In this document: piece by piece, positions 1-8,660 of the stretch
How the letters are laid out: each line of letters begins with the position of its first letter
Position numbering within the stretch: position 1 is the stretch's first letter
DNA from: Granulosicoccus sp045110515
Lineage (GTDB): Bacteria; Pseudomonadota; Gammaproteobacteria; Granulosicoccales; Granulosicoccaceae
Length of the DNA: 64,000 nucleotides
Direction of reading: 5' to 3'
Assembly (NCBI GenBank): GCA_045110515.1
Contig: JBGCGD010000016.1
Span: 62,001-126,000 of the forward strand
Notes under the pieces: model-generated
What the model was told of the DNA's origin: nothing
Database searches by the model: none
The model's input: only the letters and a program-made list of their open reading frames with translations
Position numbers and translations under genes: made by a program

Positions 1-73
1 ATATACACCAACACCCCCAGAGCTTAGAAAACCCGTTGACGAAGACGGCACTAGTCAACAGTAGCCAAGAGGA

Positions 74-793
74 TTACCGCACGCGTTCTGCTAGTGCGAT
101 ACGTTCGGCTTCTCCGAAAATGGTTTTAATAAACGGAATGGTTATACGTCGCTGCTCGCTTAGCGATACTTCATCCAGCGTATTAACCACTTCTTTTAGC
201 GCAGACATACTGCGCGGAAACCGCCTAAGAACATACCCTAATACCTCATCACTTGCCTCTAGTGATCGGGCTTCGATTTCTTGTCTAAATCCGTTACGCA
301 ACCCTTCATCGCTCAGCGCTTGAATATGGAATACCAGCCCCCAGGCCAGGCGAGTTTGCAAATCCTTAAGTCTCAAACCTAGTTCGTCCGGCGCTCTGTC
401 CGCTGCAAAAATAAGTTGAGTTTCACACTCGCGACAACGGTTTATGCAATGAAATAAATCGACCTCTGCAGCTCGGTCTAAACGTTGTAAGTCGTCCACA
501 CACAATAGGTCAACCTGCTCCATGCCCTCTAAAGCACCTTTCTGGTTGACCATCTCACCAGGAAGGTAAGCGACTCTATACCCCCGCTGACTAAACACCT
601 GACACGCTGCTGCTATCAAATGTGACTTACCGGTACCTGTGTCTCCCCAGAGGTACAGTTGTTCGTCTTTTATAGCCCCTTGCGAGAAAGCATGGACGGT
701 GTCACGTACTACCGAGGTTTCCTGGTCTACATGAAAACTGTCGAAAGAGGTGGCAGGCGCAGTATCTAGCGCCAGTGTCATTTGTGGATGCAT
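74..793 (-). CDS. hda: DnaA-related protein Hda (regulatory inactivation of DnaA)
   Basis: A DnaA-like AAA+ protein of 239 residues. Hda binds the DNA-loaded sliding clamp and stimulates ATP hydrolysis by DnaA, preventing re-initiation of replication. Visible are Walker A (GDTGTGKS, about residues 50-57) and Walker B (LLCVDD, about 96-101); the DnaA DNA-binding domain IV is absent, as expected. The frame stays open upstream to 892, but that would overlap the preceding gene heavily; the ATG at 793 lies 14 bases after that gene's stop. An ATG at 781 is a second option. The short clamp-binding-like N-terminus (MTLALDT) resembles the QL.L motif of Hda proteins. Adjacency to a DUF2066 gene and purM is the usual gammaproteobacterial arrangement. 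Confidence 0.92.
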   Translation of the reverse strand: MHPQMTLALDTAPATSFDSFHVDQETSVVRDTVHAFSQGAIKDEQLYLWGDTGTGKSHLIAAACQVFSQRGYRVAYLPGEMVNQKGALEGMEQVDLLCVDDLQRLDRAAEVDLFHCINRCRECETQLIFAADRAPDELGLRLKDLQTRLAWGLVFHIQALSDEGLRNGFRQEIEARSLEASDEVLGYVLRRFPRSMSALKEVVNTLDEVSLSEQRRITIPFIKTIFGEAERIALAERVR

Positions 794-807
794 TGCGCCC
801 GTTAAAC

Positions 808-1983
808 CTATTGACCCAATTCCAACGAGAGATCGGCGCTGGCACCTAATCCGCTGGATGAACCCAGTGTCGGTGCTGTGCGCCTGATCCAATTCTCAGA
901 CTCGCTGGCAATCTCAATGTCTCTCAACGCGCTTCGCGGCAGAACGGCAAACACCATTGTTGTGTCGCCCACTTCTTTCGGGTACACCGTGCCCACATTA
1001 GGCGCTGTCTCAAGGAAATTGATGACCGACGCGTAGTCGGCTAATGAGCGCACGGAACCGACCCAGACAAGCCCTTCTGTATCGGCAGCGGCAGGGCCAC
1101 CATAGCGATAGGCACTATCAGCTGCCCCTTTCTCGACAAAAATCGACATTCCTTCTTGCAGAGCTTCGTCAAGCGTGGATGAATTAAAATCTGCTTGGGA
1201 CTGTTGGTCACCCTCAATTTTTATCCACTGGCCGATCCAACCTCGAGAACCTCGATTGTCGTCTCGCCGCAAACCTCCAAGCAAGATGGTTCTCTGTTCG
1301 TAGCGTTCCGAAGCCAATTGCACACTTTCAACATTCATTTGCAACAAATCATTAATCGAGACTGCCTGTTGGTCCGCAGCATCACCCACCGGGAAAACCA
1401 ATGACACTCCTATCGCACCCGCCAACTCGCGGGCACGCGACTGCACGTTTACCGCTTCCGGATCGCTAATCAGTATGTCTCTGCCCGTGTCCTGAATCAG
1501 CAACCACACCAACGCCGAGTTATTCTGTCTTGCCACTGGCACCGGCGCTTTCTGTTCTTGATTGGTGCCAGACGACGTGTCGATTAGCTCACGAATCAGA
1601 GTCCGCCCGAACGTGACCATCATGAGCTGAGTAGCTTCCCCGGTATCCCGCACCAATTGAGTGATTGGTATATCGCTGGAAATGACCGTTCCAGGGAAGG
1701 GGGTACGGTAAGTAAAACCTGTGACATATTGCTCCGCGTCTTGCAGAGATTCACGAATTTTGTCTCGGTTAAGCAACGTTTTATCGCCACTATTGTTAAG
1801 CAGAACCCGACGCATGGCTGCCAGATAAGCAGCCTGCTGTTCAGAAGCACTCCGATTCGCTACTGCCACCTCAACGCTATAGGCATCGGATTGCGCATGC
1901 ACAGACGTCATGGCGGAAGACACAATGCCTGCCAGCGCCACGCAAAGTCCCAGCCACTGTAACCGCCTTGAATGAGCTCTCAT
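808..1983 (-). CDS. DUF2066 domain-containing exported protein
   Basis: Protein of 391 residues with a signal peptide (charged start, hydrophobic stretch, likely cleavage after the VHA at about residue 30). The body matches the DUF2066 family, which is found beside hda and purM in gammaproteobacteria and has no established biochemical role. The ATG at 1983 is chosen because an AGGGAG ribosome binding site lies three bases upstream; upstream in-frame starts at 2010 and 2031 lack one and would give an unusual N-terminus. It faces away from purM across about 130 bases that should carry both promoters, and hda follows 14 bases after its stop, probably in the same transcript. Function is unknown. 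Confidence 0.85.
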   Translation of the reverse strand: MRAHSRRLQWLGLCVALAGIVSSAMTSVHAQSDAYSVEVAVANRSASEQQAAYLAAMRRVLLNNSGDKTLLNRDKIRESLQDAEQYVTGFTYRTPFPGTVISSDIPITQLVRDTGEATQLMMVTFGRTLIRELIDTSSGTNQEQKAPVPVARQNNSALVWLLIQDTGRDILISDPEAVNVQSRARELAGAIGVSLVFPVGDAADQQAVSINDLLQMNVESVQLASERYEQRTILLGGLRRDDNRGSRGWIGQWIKIEGDQQSQADFNSSTLDEALQEGMSIFVEKGAADSAYRYGGPAAADTEGLVWVGSVRSLADYASVINFLETAPNVGTVYPKEVGDTTMVFAVLPRSALRDIEIASESENWIRRTAPTLGSSSGLGASADLSLELGQ

Positions 1984-2116
1984 TTGCTCCCTACCGTTGT
2001 TCAGATTCATTTTGATCGCTCGACTGCGCAACCTTTAAACATCACTAATCCTTTAAGCGTATCATTGATGACCTTCTAAGCTTTCTTCCCGGTGTGCTTT
2101 TCCTCACCTTAAGACC

Positions 2117-3184
2117 ATGAATAATAAACACGACAGCGGCGTCACAGAACTCACTTATGCTGATGCGGGCGTTGATATCGATGCTGGCAACGAACTCGTT
2201 CAAAAAATCAAACCCATGGTCGCCCGAACCCTACGACAGGGTGTTCTGGGTGGAATCGGCGGTTTCGGAGGCATGTTCGAGCTACCCGTGGACAGATACC
2301 AGCAGCCGGTTATGGTGTCGGGGGCAGACGGCGTTGGCACAAAGTTACGACTGGCGATCGAACTGGGCATCCACGACACCATCGGCATTGATCTTGTCGC
2401 TATGTGCGTCAACGACATCATCGTATGCGGTGCAGAACCACTGTGGTTTCTCGACTACCTTGCAACCGGAAAACTTGACGTGTCACAGGCGCAGGACATC
2501 ATCAGCGGAATTGCAGAAGGATGCGTTCAATCCGGAGCTGCACTTTTGGGGGGTGAAACCGCTGAGATGCCCGGGATCTATGCTCAAGAGGACTACGACC
2601 TCGCAGGTTTTGCTGTGGGCGTCGTCGAGAAATCGAACATTATCGATGGCTCCGCGGTGGCGGTGGGCAATACCCTAATTGCCATTGGCTCATCAGGCCC
2701 ACATTCAAACGGATACTCCCTGATCAGAAAAGTCATTGAGGGCCACTCGCTGGATAATGCACCGGCAACGCTAGCAGCAGGCCAAACCCTTGGGCAGGCG
2801 CTATTGGCACCAACAAAAATTTACGCCAAAACCATTGCCACCCTCTTGGCAGCTCATCAAGTCAATGCCATCGCGCATATCACAGGCGGCGGTTTGACCG
2901 AGAACATTCCCAGAGTGCTTCCTAGGAATACCATCGCGAGTATCGATCGTAGCAGTTGGACGTTGCCTCCGATATTCCAGTGGTTGCAAACCAACGGAAA
3001 CATCAGTACCGATGAAATGTTGAAAACTTTCAACTGTGGTGTGGGCATGGTGCTCGCTGTCAACGCAAGCGACGCTGAAGCGGTTGTTAACAGCCTTAAA
3101 AGCGCCTCAGAAGAGGCTTGGATAATCGGCTCTATCACATCAGCAGAGGGCGAGGCGTTGGTTCAATATCATGGGGAAGACTAA
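2117..3184 (+). CDS. purM: Phosphoribosylformylglycinamidine cyclo-ligase (AIR synthetase)
   Basis: Fifth step of de novo purine synthesis: ATP-dependent ring closure of FGAM to aminoimidazole ribonucleotide, in the cytoplasm. The 355-residue length is standard. Family signatures are the N-terminal YADAGVDIDAGN, GADGVGTKL, the GGETAEMPG motif near residue 150 and the SSGPHSNGYS segment near 190. The last 14 bases overlap purN, so the two are translationally coupled, as in many gammaproteobacteria. No PUR-box was recognised by eye in the upstream region shared with the divergent DUF2066 gene. Confidence 0.97.
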   Translation: MNNKHDSGVTELTYADAGVDIDAGNELVQKIKPMVARTLRQGVLGGIGGFGGMFELPVDRYQQPVMVSGADGVGTKLRLAIELGIHDTIGIDLVAMCVNDIIVCGAEPLWFLDYLATGKLDVSQAQDIISGIAEGCVQSGAALLGGETAEMPGIYAQEDYDLAGFAVGVVEKSNIIDGSAVAVGNTLIAIGSSGPHSNGYSLIRKVIEGHSLDNAPATLAAGQTLGQALLAPTKIYAKTIATLLAAHQVNAIAHITGGGLTENIPRVLPRNTIASIDRSSWTLPPIFQWLQTNGNISTDEMLKTFNCGVGMVLAVNASDAEAVVNSLKSASEEAWIIGSITSAEGEALVQYHGED

Positions 3185-3782
3185 CGCCGAATCATCACCG
3201 CTCCCCTCATTAGCCGTGCTCATTTCCGGGCGCGGGTCCAATATGCTGGCCATCGCTGATGCCTGCGAACGCGGTGAACTGCCTGCACAAATTGGATTGG
3301 TTCTAAGTAACCGGCCCGATGCAAAAGGATTAGAACACGCACAGGAGAAGGGGCTGACAACCGACGTTATTGATCACAAAGCCTACGCCAATCGGCAGCT
3401 ATTTGATCAGGCCGTGCACGAAAGGCTTTACCAGATGCAACCAAGATGGATCGTCTTAGCAGGTTTTATGAGAATTTTAACCGCCGAATTCGTCAACCAA
3501 TGGGAAGGCAAAATACTCAACATTCACCCCTCCCTGCTGCCAAAGTATCCCGGTTTGGATACTCACAAAAAAGCCATCGAATCGGGTGACTCTGAAGCGG
3601 GCGCAAGCGTCCACATTGTGACTCCTGAGCTAGATGCTGGCCCGGTTATCGCACAGATTCGGGTGCCGGTTTTGGACGATGACACAGCAGAGACACTGGG
3701 TAAGCGAGTTTTAGCCAGGGAACATCAATTATTTGTTGATGCTCTTAAGATCTGCCTCAGACGAGACTCTGCGGGCCGCTAA
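3171..3782 (+). CDS. purN: Phosphoribosylglycinamide formyltransferase
   Basis: Transfers the formyl group of 10-formyl-tetrahydrofolate to GAR in purine synthesis. At 203 residues it is normal length. The phosphate-binding ISGRGSN loop (about 18-24), the catalytic Asn117 and His119 in LNIHPSLLP, and Asp155 in TPELDAGPVI are all present. The start lies inside the end of purM (14-base overlap). A short palindrome follows the stop codon, but no clear terminator does. Confidence 0.96.
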   Translation: MGKTNAESSPLPSLAVLISGRGSNMLAIADACERGELPAQIGLVLSNRPDAKGLEHAQEKGLTTDVIDHKAYANRQLFDQAVHERLYQMQPRWIVLAGFMRILTAEFVNQWEGKILNIHPSLLPKYPGLDTHKKAIESGDSEAGASVHIVTPELDAGPVIAQIRVPVLDDDTAETLGKRVLAREHQLFVDALKICLRRDSAGR

Positions 3783-3905
3783 AACGTGAAGTTCACGTAA
3801 CGTAACAATACAGAGGACTCTTAGATATTCTGTCAATGTTACTGTGACGATAGCGTTTAGCTGCTGATCAACTATTCTGCTACCAACACTAAAAGGAACT
3901 GTGAC

Positions 3906-4736
3906 ATGACGAGCTCGTCTTTGCTGTCTACCCTGACACGTAGCCTCGATGGCAGAAAACACGTCGCTTGCGCGTGTGCAAGCTTTGCGTTTCTCGCACT
4001 CTCATGGACGCCGCTGGCGGCGCAGACTCTCAAACCAGGCGACCTTTCCCCTTTCGAAGTGGTTTTCGAAGTGGGCAACAATTTGATTACAGCTGGCACC
4101 GCCAGTTTGCTGCTTGAAAAAAATGACGACTCTTGGCGTTACAGTCTGACTACAAAACCTCGCGGAGTTTTTAAACTTGCGGGTAAAGGCAATATTTCGG
4201 AAATCAGTACTTTTCGTACCGTTGAGACTGACGACGAACTACTCCTCCAACCCCATACGTATGAATTCAGGCAGGACAAGGAACGCAGACGGGCAGTCGA
4301 TGCGACGTTTGACTGGGACGAAAAGTACATCAACCACGTTTACCGGGGAAACGAAGTTAAAGACACATTCACAGACCCAGTTCTAGACAGACTCACCGTC
4401 ACCTTACTGATCATGAACGCATTGCGACATGATTTTGAACAAGCCGAGCTACCGATATTCGACACGGGACGCATCAAAGCGGTGGAATTCATCGAATCAG
4501 GCACTGAATCCCTAAAAACCCCGCTTGGCAATATTGACACCATCAAAGTGATGAACAGAAACGCAAGCGGTGGCAGCCGCGAAACAACAACTTGGTTTGC
4601 CCCTACATTCGACTATCTACCGGTTAAAATTGAACACCGAAAACGTGGGGAACTGGTCGCAAGGCTCAGTCTGATACGCTTGAAAAACGAGCAAAGCGAT
4701 ATTGAGATTGGTGGAGATGTGCCTGAGGGCGACTAA
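3906..4736 (+). CDS. DUF3108 domain-containing exported protein
   Basis: Protein of 276 residues with a long n-region and a signal peptide probably cleaved after LAA near residue 39. The rest fits DUF3108, a periplasmic all-beta domain: LSPFEVVFEV near 48 and the TTWFAPTFDYLPVKIEHR segment near 230 are typical. An AAGGAA ribosome binding site precedes the ATG. These genes commonly follow purMN in gammaproteobacteria. No function is established; a lipoprotein-like or envelope carrier role would be a guess. It converges with the outer-membrane protein gene at 4765. Confidence 0.82.
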   Translation: MTSSSLLSTLTRSLDGRKHVACACASFAFLALSWTPLAAQTLKPGDLSPFEVVFEVGNNLITAGTASLLLEKNDDSWRYSLTTKPRGVFKLAGKGNISEISTFRTVETDDELLLQPHTYEFRQDKERRRAVDATFDWDEKYINHVYRGNEVKDTFTDPVLDRLTVTLLIMNALRHDFEQAELPIFDTGRIKAVEFIESGTESLKTPLGNIDTIKVMNRNASGGSRETTTWFAPTFDYLPVKIEHRKRGELVARLSLIRLKNEQSDIEIGGDVPEGD

Positions 4737-4764
4737 CGATCAGGTTTAAGAGGCTAGGTAGCGC

Positions 4765-5604
4765 TTACTTAAACTGCTTTTCAAAAACAGCACGTAGTCG
4801 ATAGTCCGGTTCACCATCTGCGTTGAGTGTTTCAAACTCGATAGGCAGCTGCATTTGAGCAGAAAAGGTAAAGCCTGGCTGCTTCCAAAATAAGCTAGGG
4901 TTAAGATACCAGTCTCCTCGTCCATCTCCTGTACGGCCGTTATCGGCGTTGTCCATATCAAAATTACCTTGGACAGATAATAGCCAGAGCGGTGAGTGCG
5001 TAGACAAACCGGTAAAGCCGAGTCGGCGCCCGGTGGTCACGTCGAGGGATAGCACATCGGGTTGATCACTGCCGTAAAACCCATTTGCAAACTGCTCAAG
5101 GTTTACATCTATGCCGCCGTACCACAGACGCCCCAAGCGACCGTAAGATAAACCCAGCTGACTTGAACTGACGTAGGCGGTGCCGTCGATCTCTGCATCT
5201 TCCTGTTCGAATTTCAAACCTGCAGAGTACGCCAAACCTTCGTTAAGTTCGGATATGGTTGGTGTGCTATCAGAAAAACCTAAGGTGCGGCTGTTGACTT
5301 CCATGCGGCTGTCATTAAACAAGCCGAGGCTGTAACCACTTAATCCGGTAGTAGCGGATTTCTTGGGTTTTAATTTAAACGAGAATTCTGTCTGTCGAGC
5401 CAAGCCGGTTGCTGGCCGCTCGACGCGAGCATCAGCGTCTTCAGCTTGAAGACCCAGAGTACCGTGCTTAGAGCGCGTGTACTGAATGGATTCAATTTCC
5501 GCACTGTTAAACCCGAATGGATTTTGTGTGTCAGACGCCCACACAGTCGCACTTGCCGCCACTAAAGGGGCTATGATCACCAACTTGTGTACAACAGGTG
5601 CCAT
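4765..5604 (-). CDS. Putative outer-membrane beta-barrel protein
   Basis: Unrecognised protein of 279 residues. It begins with a signal peptide (LVIIAPLVAASATVWA, cleavage near residue 23). The remainder has many short alternating hydrophobic/polar stretches with frequent Gly, Tyr and Phe (for example GLSYGRLGRLWYGGIDVNL), and ends in LRAVFEKQFK with aromatic residues near the C-terminus. This pattern suggests an outer-membrane barrel of perhaps 10-12 strands, inferred rather than matched to a named family. It is transcribed away from darP; the 156 bases between hold a 10-base palindrome (5706-5715). Confidence 0.65.
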   Translation of the reverse strand: MAPVVHKLVIIAPLVAASATVWASDTQNPFGFNSAEIESIQYTRSKHGTLGLQAEDADARVERPATGLARQTEFSFKLKPKKSATTGLSGYSLGLFNDSRMEVNSRTLGFSDSTPTISELNEGLAYSAGLKFEQEDAEIDGTAYVSSSQLGLSYGRLGRLWYGGIDVNLEQFANGFYGSDQPDVLSLDVTTGRRLGFTGLSTHSPLWLLSVQGNFDMDNADNGRTGDGRGDWYLNPSLFWKQPGFTFSAQMQLPIEFETLNADGEPDYRLRAVFEKQFK

Positions 5605-5760
5605 TATGTGCTGTTTGCCTTTGCAGGCATGTCTCCATGGGATCTTATTACAACATTAGACAGTGATTGTCGCGAAAAAACAACAGATTGAGTGTAACTA
5701 TTGTGGACAATTGTCACACGGCCCGTAAATAACACTTTTGACGTAATTGCCCCTAATTAA

Positions 5761-6327
5761 ATGATAGAAGAGATGTCCGAAAGTTCAACCAATCCAGACG
5801 AAAATGCGCCTTTTGATGAGGATGAAATCAGCAAAAGCCAGCGCAAGCGTGATGCTGATGCGATTCGCGACCTCGGATCTAGGCTGGCAGAGCTCGGAGC
5901 CAGCGAACTGGCAACCATCCCCCTGCCAGATGATGTACTCGCCGCCATCAAGGAATTAAACCGCCTGAAAGCGCATGGGGCTAGAAAACGGCAACTTGGA
6001 TTTCTGGCCAAAAAAATGCGTCAAATTGATGTAGAGCCCATTGATACGGCATTGGAGAAGCTGCGTCAGGCGGCGCGTGCAAATACGAAAAGCCATCACC
6101 TTATTGAAAACTGGCGAGACCGCCTGCTGGGTGATGTGACTGGAGAATCCGAAAAACAAGCACTTACCACTTTTCTTAGCGAGTTCGTCGACGCTGATCG
6201 GCAACATTTTCGGCATCTACAACGACAAGCTCTCGCCGAACGTAAAATTGACAAGCCACCGGCGGCAGCCAGACAACTGTTCAAGTCCATCCGCGACGTG
6301 ATCTTAGCGGAATCTGATGACATCTAA
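5761..6327 (+). CDS. darP: Ribosome-associated protein DarP/YjgA (DUF615)
   Basis: Member of the DUF615 family, which associates with late 50S assembly intermediates in E. coli. The 188 residues are highly charged and helical. The family core begins at SKSQRKRDADAIRDLG (about 22-37) and includes RLKAHGARKRQLGFLAKKMR (about 68-87). The acidic leader before it varies among homologues. ATGs at codons 1 and 5 are both possible; the first is used. The last 11 bases overlap the start of the next gene, so the two are probably co-translated. Confidence 0.92.
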   Translation: MIEEMSESSTNPDENAPFDEDEISKSQRKRDADAIRDLGSRLAELGASELATIPLPDDVLAAIKELNRLKAHGARKRQLGFLAKKMRQIDVEPIDTALEKLRQAARANTKSHHLIENWRDRLLGDVTGESEKQALTTFLSEFVDADRQHFRHLQRQALAERKIDKPPAAARQLFKSIRDVILAESDDI

Positions 6328-7507
6328 TTTCTGGCTATGCCTGCTTTTCGGCTGTGTGGCTTTCGCAACGCTCAACGGGTGTACAACCGCAAAACCTGGC
6401 CCTGCTGCACCAGAGGCACAGCAAACTCTCGACCCCCAACCCTCGACAATACCAATACCCAGAGAATCAGCGGATGTACAAACCACTGACAGCCCGTCGC
6501 AAAAAAACACCGCCAGCAAGCCCCGAGTAGTCGACCCTGCCAACGCAGCAACCGAAACTGCGCTCACCGTCCAACCACCAAAAACTTCGAAGCTGACTGC
6601 TCCTACGAACAAACCTACAAGACCCGCACTACCTATCCTGCCACCGGTTCTCGATATCAAGGCTATTCAGAAAACCGGGAATTTACAAAATACTGCCCTG
6701 ACGGAGATCAGTGGTTTCAGCGCCTCAAAAGACTGGCCGGGTGTCATTTACGCCATAAACGACAGCGGCAACGCCGCAAAGCTCTACGCAATCAGCGAAT
6801 CGGGAAAGCATCTGGGTGAATGGACAATTGAGGGTCGAAATCGTGATTGGGAAGACCTTACAAGCATTGCGCTAGGCGGCAAAAACTATGTGGTGATCGG
6901 GGACACCGGAGACAATCTCAATGTTCATAAAACTAACACGCTGTATTTCATTCGTGAGCCTGTCCCAGGAAGTACAACCAACCAGCGATTAAAACCACAT
7001 ATGAGCATATCGTTTGCCTATGAAGATGGCCCACGCAACGTCGAGGCATTCGCAATTCATGACACGACACTTTATCTGATCAGTAAAGAGCCTATCGTCA
7101 CCGCCGGAACACAGCCCAGCCGATTGTACAGTTTGAATATACCGACCATTCAACCCGCAAATAATCTGATTGCACGATTTCTAACCACCTTACCGCCAGT
7201 ACGCCAAAGCTTAGAGGCGAAGTTGGCCGCCTCTTTTGTCGGTGTTGATTTGAATCACCCAACTGCGCTGGATATAGATCCCAATGGACGCACAGCCTAC
7301 CTGCTCAGCTACCGTCAGGTACTTCGCTACCAGCGCCTTCCAGAGCAATCCTGGGCGCAGGCATTTCAAACATCTGGAAAGCAAATACACTTTCATCAGC
7401 TTGGACAAGCCGAGGCTTTAGCGCTTGCCCCGGGCCGGGCCGTATTCATTACCTCTGAAAACCCGGCTGCACCGGTTTGGGCAATTCCTGTCGGGCAATA
7501 TCAGTAG
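6317..7507 (+). CDS. Lipoprotein with predicted beta-propeller domain
   Basis: Protein of 396 residues with a lipoprotein signal (TLNGC, lipidated Cys22). Residues 23 to about 110 form a Pro/Thr/Lys-rich linker with low complexity, followed by a globular domain with repeated short motifs (ISGFSASKDWPGVIYAINDS, WEDLTSIALGG, YVVIGDTGDN, NVEAFAI, EALALAPG). Such motifs occur in propeller-like families related to esterase-like or phytase-like repeats. No catalytic residues can be named with confidence. The overlap with darP suggests shared translation. A surface- or periplasm-facing anchored propeller is inferred; substrate unknown. Confidence 0.75.
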   Translation: MTSNFWLCLLFGCVAFATLNGCTTAKPGPAAPEAQQTLDPQPSTIPIPRESADVQTTDSPSQKNTASKPRVVDPANAATETALTVQPPKTSKLTAPTNKPTRPALPILPPVLDIKAIQKTGNLQNTALTEISGFSASKDWPGVIYAINDSGNAAKLYAISESGKHLGEWTIEGRNRDWEDLTSIALGGKNYVVIGDTGDNLNVHKTNTLYFIREPVPGSTTNQRLKPHMSISFAYEDGPRNVEAFAIHDTTLYLISKEPIVTAGTQPSRLYSLNIPTIQPANNLIARFLTTLPPVRQSLEAKLAASFVGVDLNHPTALDIDPNGRTAYLLSYRQVLRYQRLPEQSWAQAFQTSGKQIHFHQLGQAEALALAPGRAVFITSENPAAPVWAIPVGQYQ

Positions 7508-7511
7508 TGGC

Positions 7512-8594
7512 CTACACCCGATACTGATCGACTTTGTCAGAATTCCACGTCATCCCACTGCCCCGAAGATCGTCTGGTAGCACAGTGACGCCGTTTTCAA
7601 CCAGTAACGGCTCGTCAAGAATTTCAGCCCACCAATCAACGTACTCCAACTGGTGCGATGTGGATCCAACAGCAAGTAGCTGCGCGCTGAGTTCTGGCCA
7701 AAGATGACTGGAAACCTGCTTACCCGCGGCTGCCGCTAAATCGACGGCTTTCATCCAACCCGTAACACCGCCTATTTTCATAACATCCGGCATGACAAAA
7801 TCGGAGGCATCGGCTGTAAGCGCCAATTGCATGTCAGCTGGCCCCCACCAGTTTTCGCCGCTTTGGATAGGAGTGTTTAGGGCATCTTTAATACGCGCAG
7901 TATTCGCGTAGTCATGGGCCAACACGGGCTCTTCAATCCACAATAAGCCATGGTCATCTAACTGCTGCAACCGCCTGATCGCATCGACAGGATGCAGCGA
8001 CTGGTTGTAGTCAACCATCAGCTCGACATCGGGCCCAACCGCTGAACGCATAGCTTTGATGACGGCTAAATCCTCGGCAGCAGTCGGGTACCCGATTTTC
8101 GCCTTAACACCCTTAAAGCCCTTTTTGACCCAGGCTTCCGCTTGCCGCGCGGTTTCAATCTCACCGTCGTATCCTGTGCCAGCGTAGGCGGGCACGGCTC
8201 CCGGCTGGCCACCTAACAATTCACATACAGATGTTTCGTGAAAGCGAGCCAAGGCATCCCAAGCAGCCATATCTATACCGGCAATCACTGTACCGACCAT
8301 GCCTTGAGACCCGATCAACCGTGTTTTAGCTAGTAGAAAATCGTTTATAGCCCTTGGCGCAAGTACTTGCCCGACGATCAAGGCTTCTAAACCAAGCACT
8401 AATTCAGCGGTTGCCTTAAGCGCTGCAGGCGTATACGTAAAAACAATCGCATGCCCGGTTAGCCCGTTAGAGCAGTGCAAGTCAATAAGAACAAGCGGGG
8501 ATTTTTCAACCAGACCACTTGCGGTGCGGTGCGGCGGGTTGATCGGGACTAGAACCGTTTGTACAGACAAACTTTCAAGTATTGGCGCTGGCAT
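7512..8594 (-). CDS. Mandelate racemase-like enzyme (enolase superfamily)
   Basis: Protein of 360 residues from the ATG at 8594. It carries the full mandelate racemase set: Lys164/Lys166 (VKAKIG), Asp195 (VDYNQS), Glu221 (WIEEP), Glu247 (GENW), Asp270 (PDVMKIGG) and His297 (SSHLW). From this start, these fall at the same numbers as in Pseudomonas putida mandelate racemase (359 residues), and many flanking blocks agree (TPAALK, GIDMAAWDAL, IGGVTGW). A TTG at 8615 in frame has a possible AGCGGA site and would add seven residues. It lies 66 bases downstream of dadA in the same direction. It should abstract an alpha proton from a carboxylate substrate with Mg2+; the real substrate is unknown. Confidence 0.85.
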   Translation of the reverse strand: MPAPILESLSVQTVLVPINPPHRTASGLVEKSPLVLIDLHCSNGLTGHAIVFTYTPAALKATAELVLGLEALIVGQVLAPRAINDFLLAKTRLIGSQGMVGTVIAGIDMAAWDALARFHETSVCELLGGQPGAVPAYAGTGYDGEIETARQAEAWVKKGFKGVKAKIGYPTAAEDLAVIKAMRSAVGPDVELMVDYNQSLHPVDAIRRLQQLDDHGLLWIEEPVLAHDYANTARIKDALNTPIQSGENWWGPADMQLALTADASDFVMPDVMKIGGVTGWMKAVDLAAAAGKQVSSHLWPELSAQLLAVGSTSHQLEYVDWWAEILDEPLLVENGVTVLPDDLRGSGMTWNSDKVDQYRV

Positions 8595-8660
8595 GATGGC
8601 GACGGAACGATGCAATGAATTCCGCTATAGCTTACCAGCGCCCATATTGTGCGTAAGGCT

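Noticed and set aside
794..892. Longer N-terminus for Hda reaching 892
   Set aside because: It overlaps the end of the DUF2066 gene and adds residues without counterpart in Hda; the ATG at 793 fits the family start.
6304..6660. Minus-strand ORF of 118 codons opposite the lipoprotein gene
   Set aside because: It mirrors the Pro/Thr-rich linker of the plus-strand lipoprotein and has skewed Val/Gly/Ser composition typical of antisense frames.
7500..7528. ATCAGTA/TACTGAT inverted repeat between the convergent lipoprotein and racemase-like genes
   Set aside because: Only seven pairs with a 15-base loop and no T-run on either strand; not convincing as a terminator.
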